This document shows, piece by piece, positions 25,401 through 37,100 of a stretch of 64,000 nt of DNA. The translations under genes and the position numbers were made by a program. The stretch is from Spirodela intermedia (lineage: Eukaryota > Streptophyta > Magnoliopsida > Alismatales > Araceae), in the NCBI GenBank assembly GCA_902729315.2, contig LR746273.1, positions 1,555,001-1,619,000 of the forward strand. Reading direction: 5' to 3'. The notes beneath the pieces are model-generated. The model saw nothing but the letters and a program-made list of their open reading frames with translations, had not been told where the DNA came from and searched no databases. Numbering within the stretch: the first letter of the stretch is position 1; every line of letters begins with the position of its first letter.

Positions 25401-26570
25401 GTTTTCGTTGACATAAATTATAGTGAAGAGTAGTGTTGACAAAGAAATTTGAGTTATGTGATTTTTACGATGAAGTAAATCTCTCAAGGGCATTATATTT
25501 AATTTTGATTTTTTGGGGTGTCTACATAATTGATAAGGCCAAATTTTGTGCTTAGAAATAGTAAATATAAGTAATTATTGTAAGATTAAAAGTCTAATTA
25601 CATATTTTACAATGATTTAAAACAAAATACAATTTAATTGAATATTTAATATTTCTTGACTCTTATGTATTTCAATATTCTCATAGACTCTAACACGTTT
25701 CTAAGGTCAAAAGCCTTAAAGTAAAAAATTATTAAATCAAGAAACTATGTGACTACACTTTGAGAGTGAAGATGAATTTTTATAATTTTTTCTTTAATAT
25801 TTAGAACCTAACTAAGGGTCCAAACAAGTGTGTAACAAAAGCTTCTATGATGGTTCTAACCTCCCCCTTCTCATCAAGAGTGCTGGTTAACACTTATATA
25901 AGGAACATATTGAGGGTCTAAGGGGGAGATCATGAAGAGCTAAAGCTAGATTAAGAACAACGGCATGCTTCTTCATTTTGAGTAGATGTGTAGGAACTTT
26001 ATTGTGTCATTAAAGGATTTCTTCTTGTAAGTATTTTCATTTACAATTAATTATAGCATGATTTTTTCATTATAAGTCTTTTCCCATTTTTAATTAATTA
26101 CATTTCAATTCTTTACTCATATCTGAATTTGAGTTTCCATCTATCTACGCAATATTCTAGTTTCTTACAAAAATATTTTCTTGTCATTTTGAATTCATGT
26201 TTGAATCAAGAACATGAAACTTCTACACTTGACATGGAAAGGATGCAACATTCTCAACTAGGATTAGGATTCAATACATATTGATTAGAAGTAATTTGTA
26301 ATTTATATTCATTCAAATTGGCTTAAATCCTTGCTTCTCCTCCACATGACATGGAAAAAATACAAAAATGTTCATAATAGATTACATGTGTATTTACTTC
26401 CAATTTTATGCATGATTTCAATTTTACTTTTAAATTTGGTCAAAGCATTGTTGAATTTAATTGACCTTGCTATATAACCGTATTGATGTAATTAAATTCT
26501 TGAGAAACTGTTTTTCTTTATTTTATTTTATTTTTTTCTCTTCCTTGACATGACACAAGGAAAGGAAAAT
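25401..26570. other. AT-rich stretch between transposon remnant and duplicated genes
   Basis: No conserved frame is recognised. It may contain the 5' end of the gypsy element on the minus strand. Confidence 0.45.
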
Positions 26571-26602
26571 GGAAACTTACTCCCCTGTGACGTCGGCGGC
26601 AG

Positions 26603-26743
26603 GGCGGACTTTGCTACGACTTCCTCTCCCACTTGATATGTTGCTTCTGCGACCTCGTCCAAGAATGGCGAGAAGTGGAGGCGAGTGGAATCCACGGGAA
26701 GACGAAGATTAACCTTCAGTCTTTCGAGCGAGTGGAAACATAG
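26603..26743 (+). pseudogene. Orphan copy of the last MCA exon
   Basis: This segment is 141 bases from splice acceptor to stop, exactly the length of MCA exon 6 at 18,750-18,890, and open in the same frame. It encodes GGLCYDFLSHLICCFCDLVQ followed by EWREVEASGIHGK, against GGLCDDFLSHLICCYCALVQ in the intact gene. The acceptor (GGCGGCAG) is preserved. No other MCA exon precedes it; upstream is AT-rich non-coding sequence. It is therefore a fragment carried by a segmental duplication, without a start codon of its own. Confidence 0.9.
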
Positions 26744-26831
26744 CTCGTGAGTTAAAATCTCCCTCTCTCTCTCTCGCTCTCTCGCTCTCTCTCTCTCTCT
26801 GGGATTTCCTCGGCCTCGTGGGAGGGGGAGC
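26744..26831 (+). repeat. Fused CT tract replacing the SKP1 promoter in the duplicate
   Basis: The 88 bp between the MCA stop and the start-codon position are largely a CT/CGCT tract. The left flank matches sequence before the first CT tract of the original. The right flank (GGGATTTCCTCGGC) matches sequence after the second CT tract (GGGGTTTCTTCGGC). About 446 bp present in the original are missing. Confidence 0.8.
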
Positions 26832-27155
26832 ACGCCGCCCGACTCGCTGACGGCCGATTCGAAGACGCTGACGCTGAGGAGCTCCGACGGGCAGACCTTC
26901 GTGGTGGATACAACGATCAGGGACATCTCGATGACGTTAAGGAACATGACCCCGGATGACTTCACAGAAGAGACCATCATGCTCCGCAACATCGCCGGGA
27001 GGACCCTGGCGATGGTGATCGAGTTCTGCAGGAAGCACACGGAGGGATCTTCCAAGGCCGGCAGCGGATTTGGAGGAGTCGGGGAGGAGTACCTCAAGGC
27101 CTGGGACGCTAATTTTGTGGACGTCTATCGAGCCACCCTCCTTGACCTTACTCGG
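26832..27155 (+). pseudogene. SKP1 exon 1 pseudogene, start codon lost
   Basis: This is 324 bases, the same length as SKP1 exon 1 at 19,425-19,748, and aligns codon for codon without indels. The initiator ATG is ACG here. The frame otherwise stays open for 108 codons, and the splice donor GTGAGAG is kept. The conserved DEAVAMES stretch has become DTTIRDIS; GFGGVGEEYLKAWDANF is retained. No second exon follows: homology to the SKP1 intron ends at the CT tract at 27,800-27,888. Without start codon, promoter or exon 2 it should not give a working SKP1. Rescue by an alternative start or exon is only a formal possibility. Confidence 0.85.
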
Positions 27156-27798
27156 GTGAGAGACGCCGGAATTCCCTCGCATGGGTTCTGTGCTTCTAAT
27201 TTGGCGTTGATCGCATGGGTTATGTGCACTTGTTCGTCGTTTTCTGATTCGATTCGATCCGATCTTGACTTATTTACCCAATGAGACGGATGTAGTGATC
27301 TACTGTTCAAGATTCGTATGATTCCATTATCATGGTTATGACGGAGTTCTGGAGTCATTCATCTAATGCGCTGTGGGAATTGTCTGGTATCTTTCCCATG
27401 GGGGGGGGGGCCTTTGACTGAAAGCTGGAATCTACTTGCAATGACAGCTTCAGTGGATTTTTCCGCCGGTTGGGTTAAACTGGCGTCCGGGCAGCGCCCA
27501 TTAGATGTAACTCGGAATATTTATCATATACGAGCACGTAAAATATATCGAAATTTTGATTCGTTTTCCTGTGCCAATGATCCTTCTTTAGCCTTGCAAA
27601 CTGTCATTTCGTGTATAATGTTTTTGCGTTTTGGTTCTCTCCCGATTAAAAGCATGCAAGTAGAAATCGACACAGTATGCTTGCAGATCTATAGCGGATA
27701 AAATGACCCAAACTGAAGAACAGTTATGTGGGTCAGGATGGCGTTCTTGGTATTGTCTTCGGGGTTAATTACCTTTCATCGTCGTCGTCGTCGTCGTC

Positions 27799-27888
<90 letters not shown>
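27156..27888 (+). repeat. Duplicated SKP1 intron segment ending in (CGT)n-(CT)n
   Basis: The sequence matches 19,749-20,530 with several deletions (for example GATCTACTGTTCA-GATTCGTATGATTCC and GGTCAGGATGGCGTTCTTGG in both). It ends in a CGT run at 27,779-27,799 and a CT run of about 89 bp at 27,800-27,888. Confidence 0.85.
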
Positions 27889-27893
<5 letters not shown>

Positions 27894-29171
27894 CCTCCTT
27901 CGATCAATAGTCTTCAAAACAAAAACAGGCCAAGATCAACCACCAAGCTTTGTGAACTATATTCCTCCATTACTACAGCCACCATGTCTCCCAACGTTGA
28001 CCACTCCCTCTTAGGAGCTCAAAATCGAACCCATCAATAGATGCCAGATCAAGGTCCAATCTCAACTTAAAATGTCTTCTTTGGTGTTAGATCTCTCTTT
28101 CTCTGCTGCCATCGTTGATCCAATCGATTTCCATTTTCAGCCGTTTCAGTGGAAGAAGAGCGAGAAGGGAAAAAAAGGGGTTACATGACCACCCAAAGTC
28201 AACACCCTCACCATCCACATAAGCCCATTAGTTGTAGGTGGTCTTGTTGAGATCGTATTTGCCACCTCATCATATCATACGAACACTAGCAGGGAGGATT
28301 TGAGAATTATTTAATTATTTCTCTTATTTTATTTAAAATATATTATCTGTGATTTAAAAACTCAAATTAGGTGCATGTTCTGCCCATTCTCCAATCAGAT
28401 ATCCTTTCTTTCCTTCCACCCTTTATATTGTATGTAGCAATAAAAAAATACATTAATTATACGTGCTTATTATAATTCATTAATTATTTTATATATATAT
28501 ATCGAGAGAGAGAGAGAGAGAGAATCGGGTCTTTTTGGTTTTGTTTAGGGTCTTGGGCTGGGGGTGGGACCGGGCTGGTCACGCGTTGGGAAGACGGCAG
28601 GCCGTCCATACGGGCCGTGATTGGTCGACGGCGCCGTGCATCTTCATTCAACTGATCTCATTCTACGACGAAATTACATTCGGATCCCCACTTTTTCTCT
28701 CATTTGGTTCCCCAACCCTCTCTTCCTTCTCAGCTCATTGTGTCTGCGATTAGTTCGATTAGGCTCCTTCCGCCCCCATAAAAAAGAGTATATCTACACT
28801 TCCACCACTCCGACCATTTCTGTACAGTAACGTGTTTGGATAGGATAAAAATTAACATTTTATTTTTACAGGGTATGAAGTCAACTGTTTAATATTGGAG
28901 GATATATCAGCAAAGACGCATACAGACGACCATTTCCTCCTTTCCATTTAATTTTACGATATCTTCTTCCCCGGGGGTACCCCCGGAATCCTCTTCTCCG
29001 CTAGATTCTTCCTTTTGATCTCCGCCGCTACTGCGGCGTGCGGCGGCGAGCATCGCATCTTTTGCGGCGGGTGCCGCAAGCGAGGGCGCCCGGATTCTGC
29101 ACCAGAGCCGCAGGAGTTCTCTGAGGTGGCTCCCTCGTCGGTTGCCCTAGCCCCTTTGCCCTCGTCCAGCC
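27889..29171 (+). promoter_or_regulatory. Upstream region of the bZIP gene
   Basis: No other gene is recognised. The region includes an (AT)n-(GA)n tract at 28,490-28,523 and a GC-rich leader before the ATG. A perfect 16-bp palindrome lies at 28,971-28,986. I found no match to the 10-bp zinc-deficiency response element (RTGTCGACAY). Confidence 0.5.
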
Positions 29172-32100
29172 ATGGATAATGGGGAAATTGAAATCTCGAA
29201 TCAAGAGGCATTCTCGAGCTTTTATATTGCGGAGCAGGCCCCCAGCAGCTGCTCCATGGAGAGCTTCTTCGATGAGATCCTGAAGGACACCCACGCCTGC
29301 ACCCACACCCACACATGCAACCCGCCGGGGCCCGACACTTCGCATACGCATACCTGCTTTCATGTCCACACCAAGATCCTATCCGCTCCCACCGACGGTA
29401 CCGCTGATTCTGAGGAGAAGAGCACGTCGAAGAAGCGCCCCTTCGGCAACAGGGAGGCTGTCCGCAAGTACCGAGAGAAGAAGAAGGCGTGGGCGGCTTC
29501 CTTGGAGGATGAGGTCGCGCAACTAAGGGAGCATAATCGCCAGTTAATGAAGAGGTTGCAGGGGCAGGCCGCACTCGAGGCGGAGGTGATGAGGCTTAGG
29601 TGCCTGCTGGTGGACATCAGGGGGAGGATTGAAACGGAGATTGGCTCCTTCCCTTACCAGAAACCAGGCAAGGGTGGTGGGGACCTTGCGGCAGGTTCTC
29701 TCCATGCCAACAATTCCGGTGGGACGCACTTTTTGAATTCCTGCGACATGCGCTGCAGCGATCAGGTTTACTGTCAACAGATGCAGGGGAAGGGTGAATG
29801 TGAAGACGAAGAACAAAGCGCGCAGGGATTTGGCATATGTGATGTTGGTACAATCCAGTGTGGTTCTAATGGGAATTGTGGACGTGGAAATATATTACCC
29901 ACCGAATGTGTGTCAAGTGCCAATAGGAAAAAGGGTAAATTTTTTCTTGCTGTTTCTCCATGTAACTAGGTGTTCAAACATCTTTTTTCGGTTTATTATT
30001 TCATCAATATCGTTTTTTCTCCTTCTGATTTTCCACAAATAATCTGTAATTCTACTTCAGTAGCAATGCTGCCTCCTGTCAGTCAAGGACCAGCATCCAA
30101 TTGCATCATGTTCCTTGAACAAACTTTAGTTTTCCATCAATATTGTTTCAGCATATGTTATTTACAATTTGTTTCCGTCCAAGTTAGTAACGGTTCCATG
30201 TTCACAAAACATTCTGATAATTATTTATCGTTTACACCGAGCTGCTGCAATCATGTAGGTCTACGCCAACGCCAAGGAAGTTTGTAGGAATTCCCTTTTT
30301 ATTTTCTTAGTCAGCTCTAAAGGGCTATCAACTGAAGCCATTTAGGTTAAGCTTTGTTGTTGTCATTAACGTGATTGCTTTTGATGCCCTTAATCTGAGG
30401 AAATCATGATTCTGTCTGGGTGGAATCCAAAGGAAAGTTGTCTGACAATGTTGAACTTAAAAGGCAAAGGGTATCGTGATTTAAACTTCAACATGTCCTT
30501 GCGGGTGCTCTTCAAATTCTGATTGTTTGTTGTTCTGCACCGAATTTTTCTGCACAAGAGAATTTCACTTTATTCTTGAGGCCTAAATCTTATAGTAGTG
30601 AACTACAATCATTGTTAAGAAACCAACGCTGAATTAAAATACGAAAAAATATTAAATTTACAGGTGTCTTGTACTCACCTGTATAATTAATTTTTATCCG
30701 TCCTATTTATTATTCCCTAGTTATGCGTAGGATATCATTGAACGCCAGGAAGTACTATTTTCTATTAGTTTCTTATGAGAAAAAATTCTGGAACAGGATT
30801 CGTATTAACAAGTGTGCAGAATTTTTCCCATTTTATAATATTTTAGCTTGACATTGTCTGTAGTTTTATGAATCCTACCTATGATGTTATTTACGAGAAA
30901 TTAGATTTTTAAACCTAAATTTATCTAATTATTCGATATGAAATATTGCTAGTTAGTTAACAATTTCAATGAAAAATATTGCCTTCACTGGAGATGTGAA
31001 TCCTCTACCCAACCTTTCCAGTATGCTCTTTTGTACTTTGATGATTATTTGTTATAAAACAGCTCGGAAATGATACTCTGCGAGTAGTATTTTTTCTTTT
31101 CTTTTGTGTAGAATAATCTGGTATAGCAATTTCCTCGGCAATAAATGGATGATGGTAATTAGGCCATTAGAAAGAGGCAGGTGAATCATTGTGGGTATGG
31201 GGAAAAAGGATTCTACATAAAAAATGAGCTAATTTCCATTCTATACTTCCATGCTATGTTTCGTTCTGAATTTCCAAATTTATGAAGATAATATAGGTTG
31301 TAATGATATCTTTAAATATGGTAATCAAGACAGTGTAAATGACAATGTTTTTTTTTTCCTCAGTCTTACTCATTTTGAAACGGTAAGTTCAGAAACATTT
31401 TTTTAGACTTGCCAAACTCTAGATTATGTGGGTCCCGAACGAGCCTGTGTCCCTGTGTTTTTTAACTAGCAAATAGGAAAGAGATCTGGCTCAATGTCAA
31501 GTTGGACTATGAGTTGCTAGTTAGCATGGATTAATTGGCTGCCATTGGTCTCGTTTGTCTACACTAGTTGGTATCATTCCAACATTAGCATTGCTAGGTA
31601 TGACGTCAGATGGTAAATTGTGCTTGAATCAGATGAGTGATCAAATATTGCAAGCAATATCGGGTTTTTTTTTTATTGTTGTTGTTTCTGTTGCTGTTGT
31701 TGTTGTTGTTGTTGCTGCTGCTGCTGAAGGCTATTTCCTCTTTCATTTATTGCCACTTCTTGTTGTCATTGTGGATTGCACACAATCATGATCTTCTTTT
31801 TGACTGCAACTCTAACCTGGCCCTACTCCTCTGTTTTGTATTTGCTATTGGTTTCGGTTTGAACATCCTCTTAATTAGATGGTACTCAAGGCTGTTCATT
31901 TATTTTTTGGCAACTAAAATTAGAGTATAATTTCCTGGCAAAACTGTGTGCCTCCACCGTGGGGCATACTCTCACAGAATAGAATTCAGTGTGAACGTAA
32001 AACAGGTCTACTCATCCATTACTTGTTCAATTTGGAATGGATGTATTGTCTTGAGATTGTAATGATCTATCGGTTTTTTAAAAATGAAATGGAAAGCTCT

Positions 32101-33040
32101 AGACATTTGTTTGAAGTTTGCAGAATCATAATTGTATTTGGTAGCGCCAAATCTTCAAGACTAGAAGGGTTGTAGCCCCTAGGAATCTAATCTATAAATA
32201 AGAATTAGAAAAGCGTTGGTAATCTTTACCAAATGCCAGGTGTTTTCAAAAGGAAAGCTACAGAAAGAAGTTAAATCATATGCCCATCTCGGCATCAAGG
32301 CTGGTCAGATGAAAACGTATGGCATTCGCTATAACTTAGTGGTTCACCTATTTAGACGTCCTTGCCTTTGGGATAATGACTCTTGAAAGTGTCCCATGTA
32401 GCTAATATTAGAACCTGACACAAATAAGTTTCTATATTTGTTATTCATTCGGCCCTGGGACACTGGTGTTCTGATAAAGAGTTACCCAGTTCGTATGATA
32501 CCTCCGGAGCTGAAGAGATCCTGTCGTTCCAAGTAGAAAATTCTGAAGTAGTCATGGCATCCTGTTGTATGTAAGATACTCCTCTGAACTGGGTGACAAT
32601 GGGAGTTTCTAGTAGGTGATTATCTACCGCACTTTCTGATGTTCATTCCTCTTTCTTGCGTTAACCCTAGCCATTTTGAGATCGTCCATGCTCACTGATC
32701 GATCTCATGTCTGTCTCACTTCCTTTCTTATTGGGTTCTTTTTTTTATTTATGGAAAGTCTAGACATCTCAAATATGGATAGGCCATGGCGTGTGGATCA
32801 GCTAAAGCTACTGAAGATTTGTCTATTTTTGGGGCTGTAATTGATGGCACATTCTTGCATTTCGTTTGCTGTTCATTTAATTGATGTGAATGAATTCCTC
32901 TTCTAGTATTCTGAAGAATATCGTATTTGCATCCATAATTACTCATCGAGTTTCTTCGTACATTCACCTGTGTCATCTTTCTGACGATAAAGTCCTCTGC
33001 TCTCTGCCCAGCCGGAGTCCGTGCAGCCAGAGACCCTTGA
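29172..33040 (+). CDS. bZIP19/23: Group F bZIP transcription factor, zinc-deficiency sensor type
   Basis: Two exons, 29172-29934 and 33012-33040, give 263 residues (Arabidopsis bZIP19 and bZIP23 are about 260). Family role: nuclear dimer that activates zinc-uptake genes; zinc binding to its Cys/His motif switches it off. Seen here: a conserved N-terminus (NGEIEISNQEAFSS) and the zinc-sensor motif at 41-67 (ACTHTHTCNPPGPDTSHTHT, then CFHVHT). The basic region at about 91-107 has the invariant N-x7-R (Asn93, Arg101), followed by a leucine-zipper region and the family's SFPYQKP. Trp107 stands where Lys or Arg is usual. The last exon encodes AGVRAARDP, comparable to the family tail GGHRASRAV. It was found by phase and acceptor (CTCTGCCCAG) after a 3.1 kb intron, so it is less certain than exon 1. 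Confidence 0.88.
31669..31727 (+). repeat. (GTT/GCT)n tract in bZIP intron
   Basis: A run of GTTGTT changing to GCTGCT triplets inside the long intron. It is non-coding in the gene model. Confidence 0.8.
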
Positions 33041-33279
33041 ATCCTCTCCACGGCGGGCAGTCGACGCTAATCTTCCCCGGCAGGCAAGCGACTTAGTTCA
33101 TGCGAGCATTCTCGAGCAGCGCTTGCTGTTATTTCTTTGTTTTCTCCTCCATCTCTCTCTCTCTCGCTGTGCTTCTCCTTGCTGCTGCTCTCTGAGTCTC
33201 AGCTTTAGTTCTCTGCAGAGGCCGAGGAGGGATGGGCGGACCTGCAATGTAAATATTGGCTTGGGCTCCTGCAGTGGAA

Positions 33280-33337
<58 letters not shown>

Positions 33338-34196
33338 CCATTTGGTTGTTTGCTTCCTGCAAAATAAAATTTTTGTTCTCGGATGTATCAAAAAAAGGAA
33401 ATATCTTCTCTCTCTACGCAGAGGAGAAAATCTCTGCGGTTCTTGATTGATTCACATGTTTCGATTTTTCTTGGTTTTTTATCAGTGGAGAAGATCAACT
33501 CGTCTTCTTCTCTTTGATGGATCCGAACCCCCTTCCATGGGCCCGTTGAAGTGACTACCAGAGCTGCAGGGTACACGTTAATTTGATTGGACGTAATGTA
33601 ATATATAAATATATATATATATAATAATGTAAGCGCGTACACGTTGAGGGGCGGGCCTGTCTTTACCTCGGAAGTTGTTGGGCCCATAATCATATTTTTG
33701 GGCCCGTTTCTAAGGCGCTCGTACGGTCATGTGGGTGTCGGTGTGGCGCCAGCCAGTTTTCGGAAACGCGGGTTTCTCGGCAGGCCGCATAAACAGAACC
33801 TGCGGATAATCGCATCATTAAACGTGTCGTTTTCTCATTGGTGGGTTCTGCAGTATCTGTCGTCCGGATCATCGCTATTATAGTCTTCCGGCGGACACGG
33901 TACCGCTGGGGTGGGCGGCCGTCGAGGCTATAAATAAGAGGGTAAGGGTGAAGATTGCAGAATTTCTCTCCCCCTTTCCCTCTTTCCAATAGGTGTTGCT
34001 CGTCGAGCAAACCCTAACCCTAGCTTTCGGGCGGGAGGGAAGAGGGAGGGAGAGGAAGGAGGAGAGCGCGTGCTTCGGTCGCGTCGCCGGGTGGATCAGC
34101 GGGATCTGTCCTCCCGGAATCTTTCCTCCTCCTGCTCCGTTGATAGGTTTCGCATCGGAGCGAGGGATTCTTCCTGTTGAATCCCGTTAGGCGGTG
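33041..34196 (+). promoter_or_regulatory. Intergenic region and promoter of the lysine-rich protein gene
   Basis: A (CT)n tract lies at 33,281-33,331. Three TGGGCCC (site II type) motifs lie near 33,539, 33,670 and 33,698. A TATA box (CTATAAATA) lies near 33,929. A telo-box (AAACCCTAACCCTAG) lies near 34,010, about 180 bp before the ATG. The order fits a housekeeping-type plant promoter. Function is inferred from the motifs. Confidence 0.65.
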
Positions 34197-37100
34197 ATGT
34201 CTCGGTGCTTTCCATACCCTCCTCCGGGCTATGAGAAGAGCTTGGCCTTGATCGAGTCTATAAAGGTTTGTGTCGTTGAGCCATGACAAACACCTAATTG
34301 CTGCCCGTGCAATTCGTCTGGTGCGATTCTTGTTGTTCTCGGCTCTTGGAAATCTGATGGCACCATTGATAGCTGGGGTTTCTCTCTGTTGATGTGTACA
34401 TGAGGCCGAGAGGGAGAAATGACTGGAGACGTCGCAAGAAGTCTGAAAGCGGAGACGCACACCGTTATTTATCGCTGTCGTTCTTGCTCTATCGAAGGGT
34501 CTTCCCTATGATACTGATGGGCTCTGTGTCGCGCCGTGCTTTCTAGTAGATATAGTTGGATATTTTGAGGATCCTTTGGATGCCGGTAACAGGGATTTAG
34601 GTCAGGTTTGGGAGGAGCTTCCGTGCATGACGCAAATAATTTCTACATAAGCCTTGATCGTTAGCTGTTTGATATAGAACCGGGAGTGGTGATATTGTTG
34701 CATGAGTCTTTCACCTTGGAATTTTATTGAGGCACACGATGTGATACCCCTATACAATCAGTTTTTAAGTTACTCGACTGCTTAAGGTTTAGATTCTTTC
34801 CCCCGTCCTGTGCCATATTTGTAGACCTAATAATCAGTCCGGACCAGATAATTAGGTCGACGAGAAATCCTCAATTATAGATGAAGGATAGTTTTCCATG
34901 TTATGCGTCATTTTTTTGGTTGATTGAACGTGATATTTGGTTCCGGAGCTTGTTATTGATAGAAGTCTTGAATGCAACCGCAGAATGCTTCTGAAATCAG
35001 TGGCCTTAGATTTCGTATCAGTAGATTAGGAATATGCCATTTCATCAGGTGCAGCTGCACGGAATCTTGATCGAAATGGATCAATATTTTTCTGTGAGGT
35101 TGATTCTGAGAAGCAGAGGGGGTTTACATGTTGATGGAATGTAGTCGTTGGTTTAATTCAGCGATGGCATCCATGAGAGTGCAAATTCTGTAGCCATTCA
35201 ATTGGTGTTTCTATTCAGTTATTCAAGCTTCTGGTGGCATGTTTTATGGATTGGAAAATGAAGGAAGATATGTGCAATAGATAGCCCTATCATTTTTTTA
35301 ACGCATGTCAACCTGTGTGGATTCTGTTGCCAATCAAGGGGCTTGAACCTTTTGGACTGGCTTATTGAATATTTACAATATAAGCAGTCTTTCATTCCTG
35401 TCATTTTAAGGAAGGTTTTACAGAGCTGTCTTGGGAAAATTTCATATTCTCGGAGCAATGGGAATTGCGCATAAGGGACTAGAATTGTGTGATCCTAGCG
35501 CGTGTGGGTACTTATTTACTCCGATGAAGCTTGTAGAATATTGTCAAAATTTTAGAATGTCCTTGTAGACGATGTTTGGATCAACTTTCTTGAATCGTAG
35601 AATGTCCTTGATGCCGATTTTAATTGGCAAGATATGCGAGCCAATTACCTGCGATTTATTTGAACATTGTCTTGTCTAGTTAAATTAGCAATTCAGACTA
35701 ATGATAATTTTTCACAAAATTGTTGTGGTTCGTGTGTACTCACAAAAGTATTGTACGCCTTAATTGTCCTGTTATGTCAGGGTATTTGCAAATCTATTAG
35801 TGTATTTCTTGTGGTTATTTTCAAATTTGAAACTTTCTAGATGGTGCAACTCCATCTTTTCTAAGAGAGATGTGTCTACCTGTAAAAACTGGTCTGTTGA
35901 TTTATTTGAGTGAACTTCCCCACAATTTTCAACTTTTCAGTCTCTGTATGGTTTTGTATGATGGGGAACTTATCATCATTGTGTAAAAGACTACAAAGTT
36001 TTTCTCAGAAAGAACATGAGAATGTATCCGGACAAATAATTCTTTGTGCTGACAAGCAAACCTTTTGAATATGCTGGGTCCCCACTGTCGCACCATCTCT
36101 CCTTTCTTATGCTTTCACTGCTTCTGTCTATTCCTTTCCGGAATTGACAAATTCTGGTGCTGTGAAGCTCCAGAAAGGAAGGGAGAAGACAGAGAAAGAA
36201 AGGAAGAAAGAGAAGAGAAGGGAAAAGAAAGAGAAAAAGGATAAGTCTAAGGGGGATAAGGTAAAGACTGAAGATAAGAAGCATGGCCACAAGAAGAGGC
36301 ACCGTGAGGAGTCAAGCAAGTCAACACATAAAGCAGGGGACTACAAGCAGACTGCAGAAGATGAGAACGAACAGCTGGAGAGGAGCAGCCTCACAGAGGA
36401 GCACGGATGCCCCGTGGCGATTCAGAACCTCTATGATTCTTCAGACAGCACCCAAAACAGCAGCAAGAGAGCCAAGCTGGATTTCTCCGAGACCACCACC
36501 CAAAACACCCTCAAGAGAAGCCAGCAGGATTTCTCTGATGCTGTCACCACCACCACCCAGAACACCGTCAAGAAAAGCCAGCAGGATTTCTCTGATACTA
36601 CCACCTCACATGGTAAGCCCTTCGTGTTCTAACTCTCTCTCCCCCTCTCCCTCCCTCCCTCCCTCCCTCTCTCCTCTTATTAATGTCATGCCCTTGGAAC
36701 GCTAATCCTCGCCTTTCTCCAATGATCAGGAAGCGGGATCCGGATTCGGCTGCCATTGCTGAGACACAAGGATGTAGAATCCCCCACCTCCAGCGAGCAA
36801 CCATGTTTCTCAGGGAGAACAACACCAAGCTCGGCAGCTCCTCCCAAGGAAAAGCTAAAGATCCCCGGGCATTCCACCGTCCCCCGTCCGCCTTCTTCCT
36901 CGTCGGGGCAGCCATGCTTCTCAGGGAGGATCGAGACCACCACACCATCGGAAGCATCATCATCTCATGCCAAATCTGCCCTTCCGGAGCCGAGCGTAGC
37001 TCATCCCGCTGCCACTACAGTCTGCGAGAGCAGCAGCGTTAGCCGCAGAAGCAGCCGCGCCCGCGACATGGATCGGCAGTACAAAAAGTTGATAGGGGAC

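Noticed and set aside
26528-27097. 189-codon antisense frame over the SKP1 pseudo-exon
   Set aside because: It is a shadow of the plus-strand exon and runs through CT repeats.
27726-28040. Long Leu/Ser frames through the CT microsatellite
   Set aside because: These are translation of (CT)n only; no conserved sequence outside the repeat. The same applies to 20,431-20,634, 33,021-33,446, 14,703-15,011 and the antisense Arg/Glu frames at 15,760-16,119.
28954-29574. 206-codon antisense frame over the bZIP exon
   Set aside because: It is the reverse of a GC-rich exon whose plus strand has clear family conservation; the antisense product resembles nothing.
29934-29969. bZIP ending by read-through at 29,969
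   Set aside because: The family tail (basic, RA-R type) is recovered by splicing to 33,012 in phase. The read-through end is hydrophobic and unlike the family, though it may exist as a retained-intron form.
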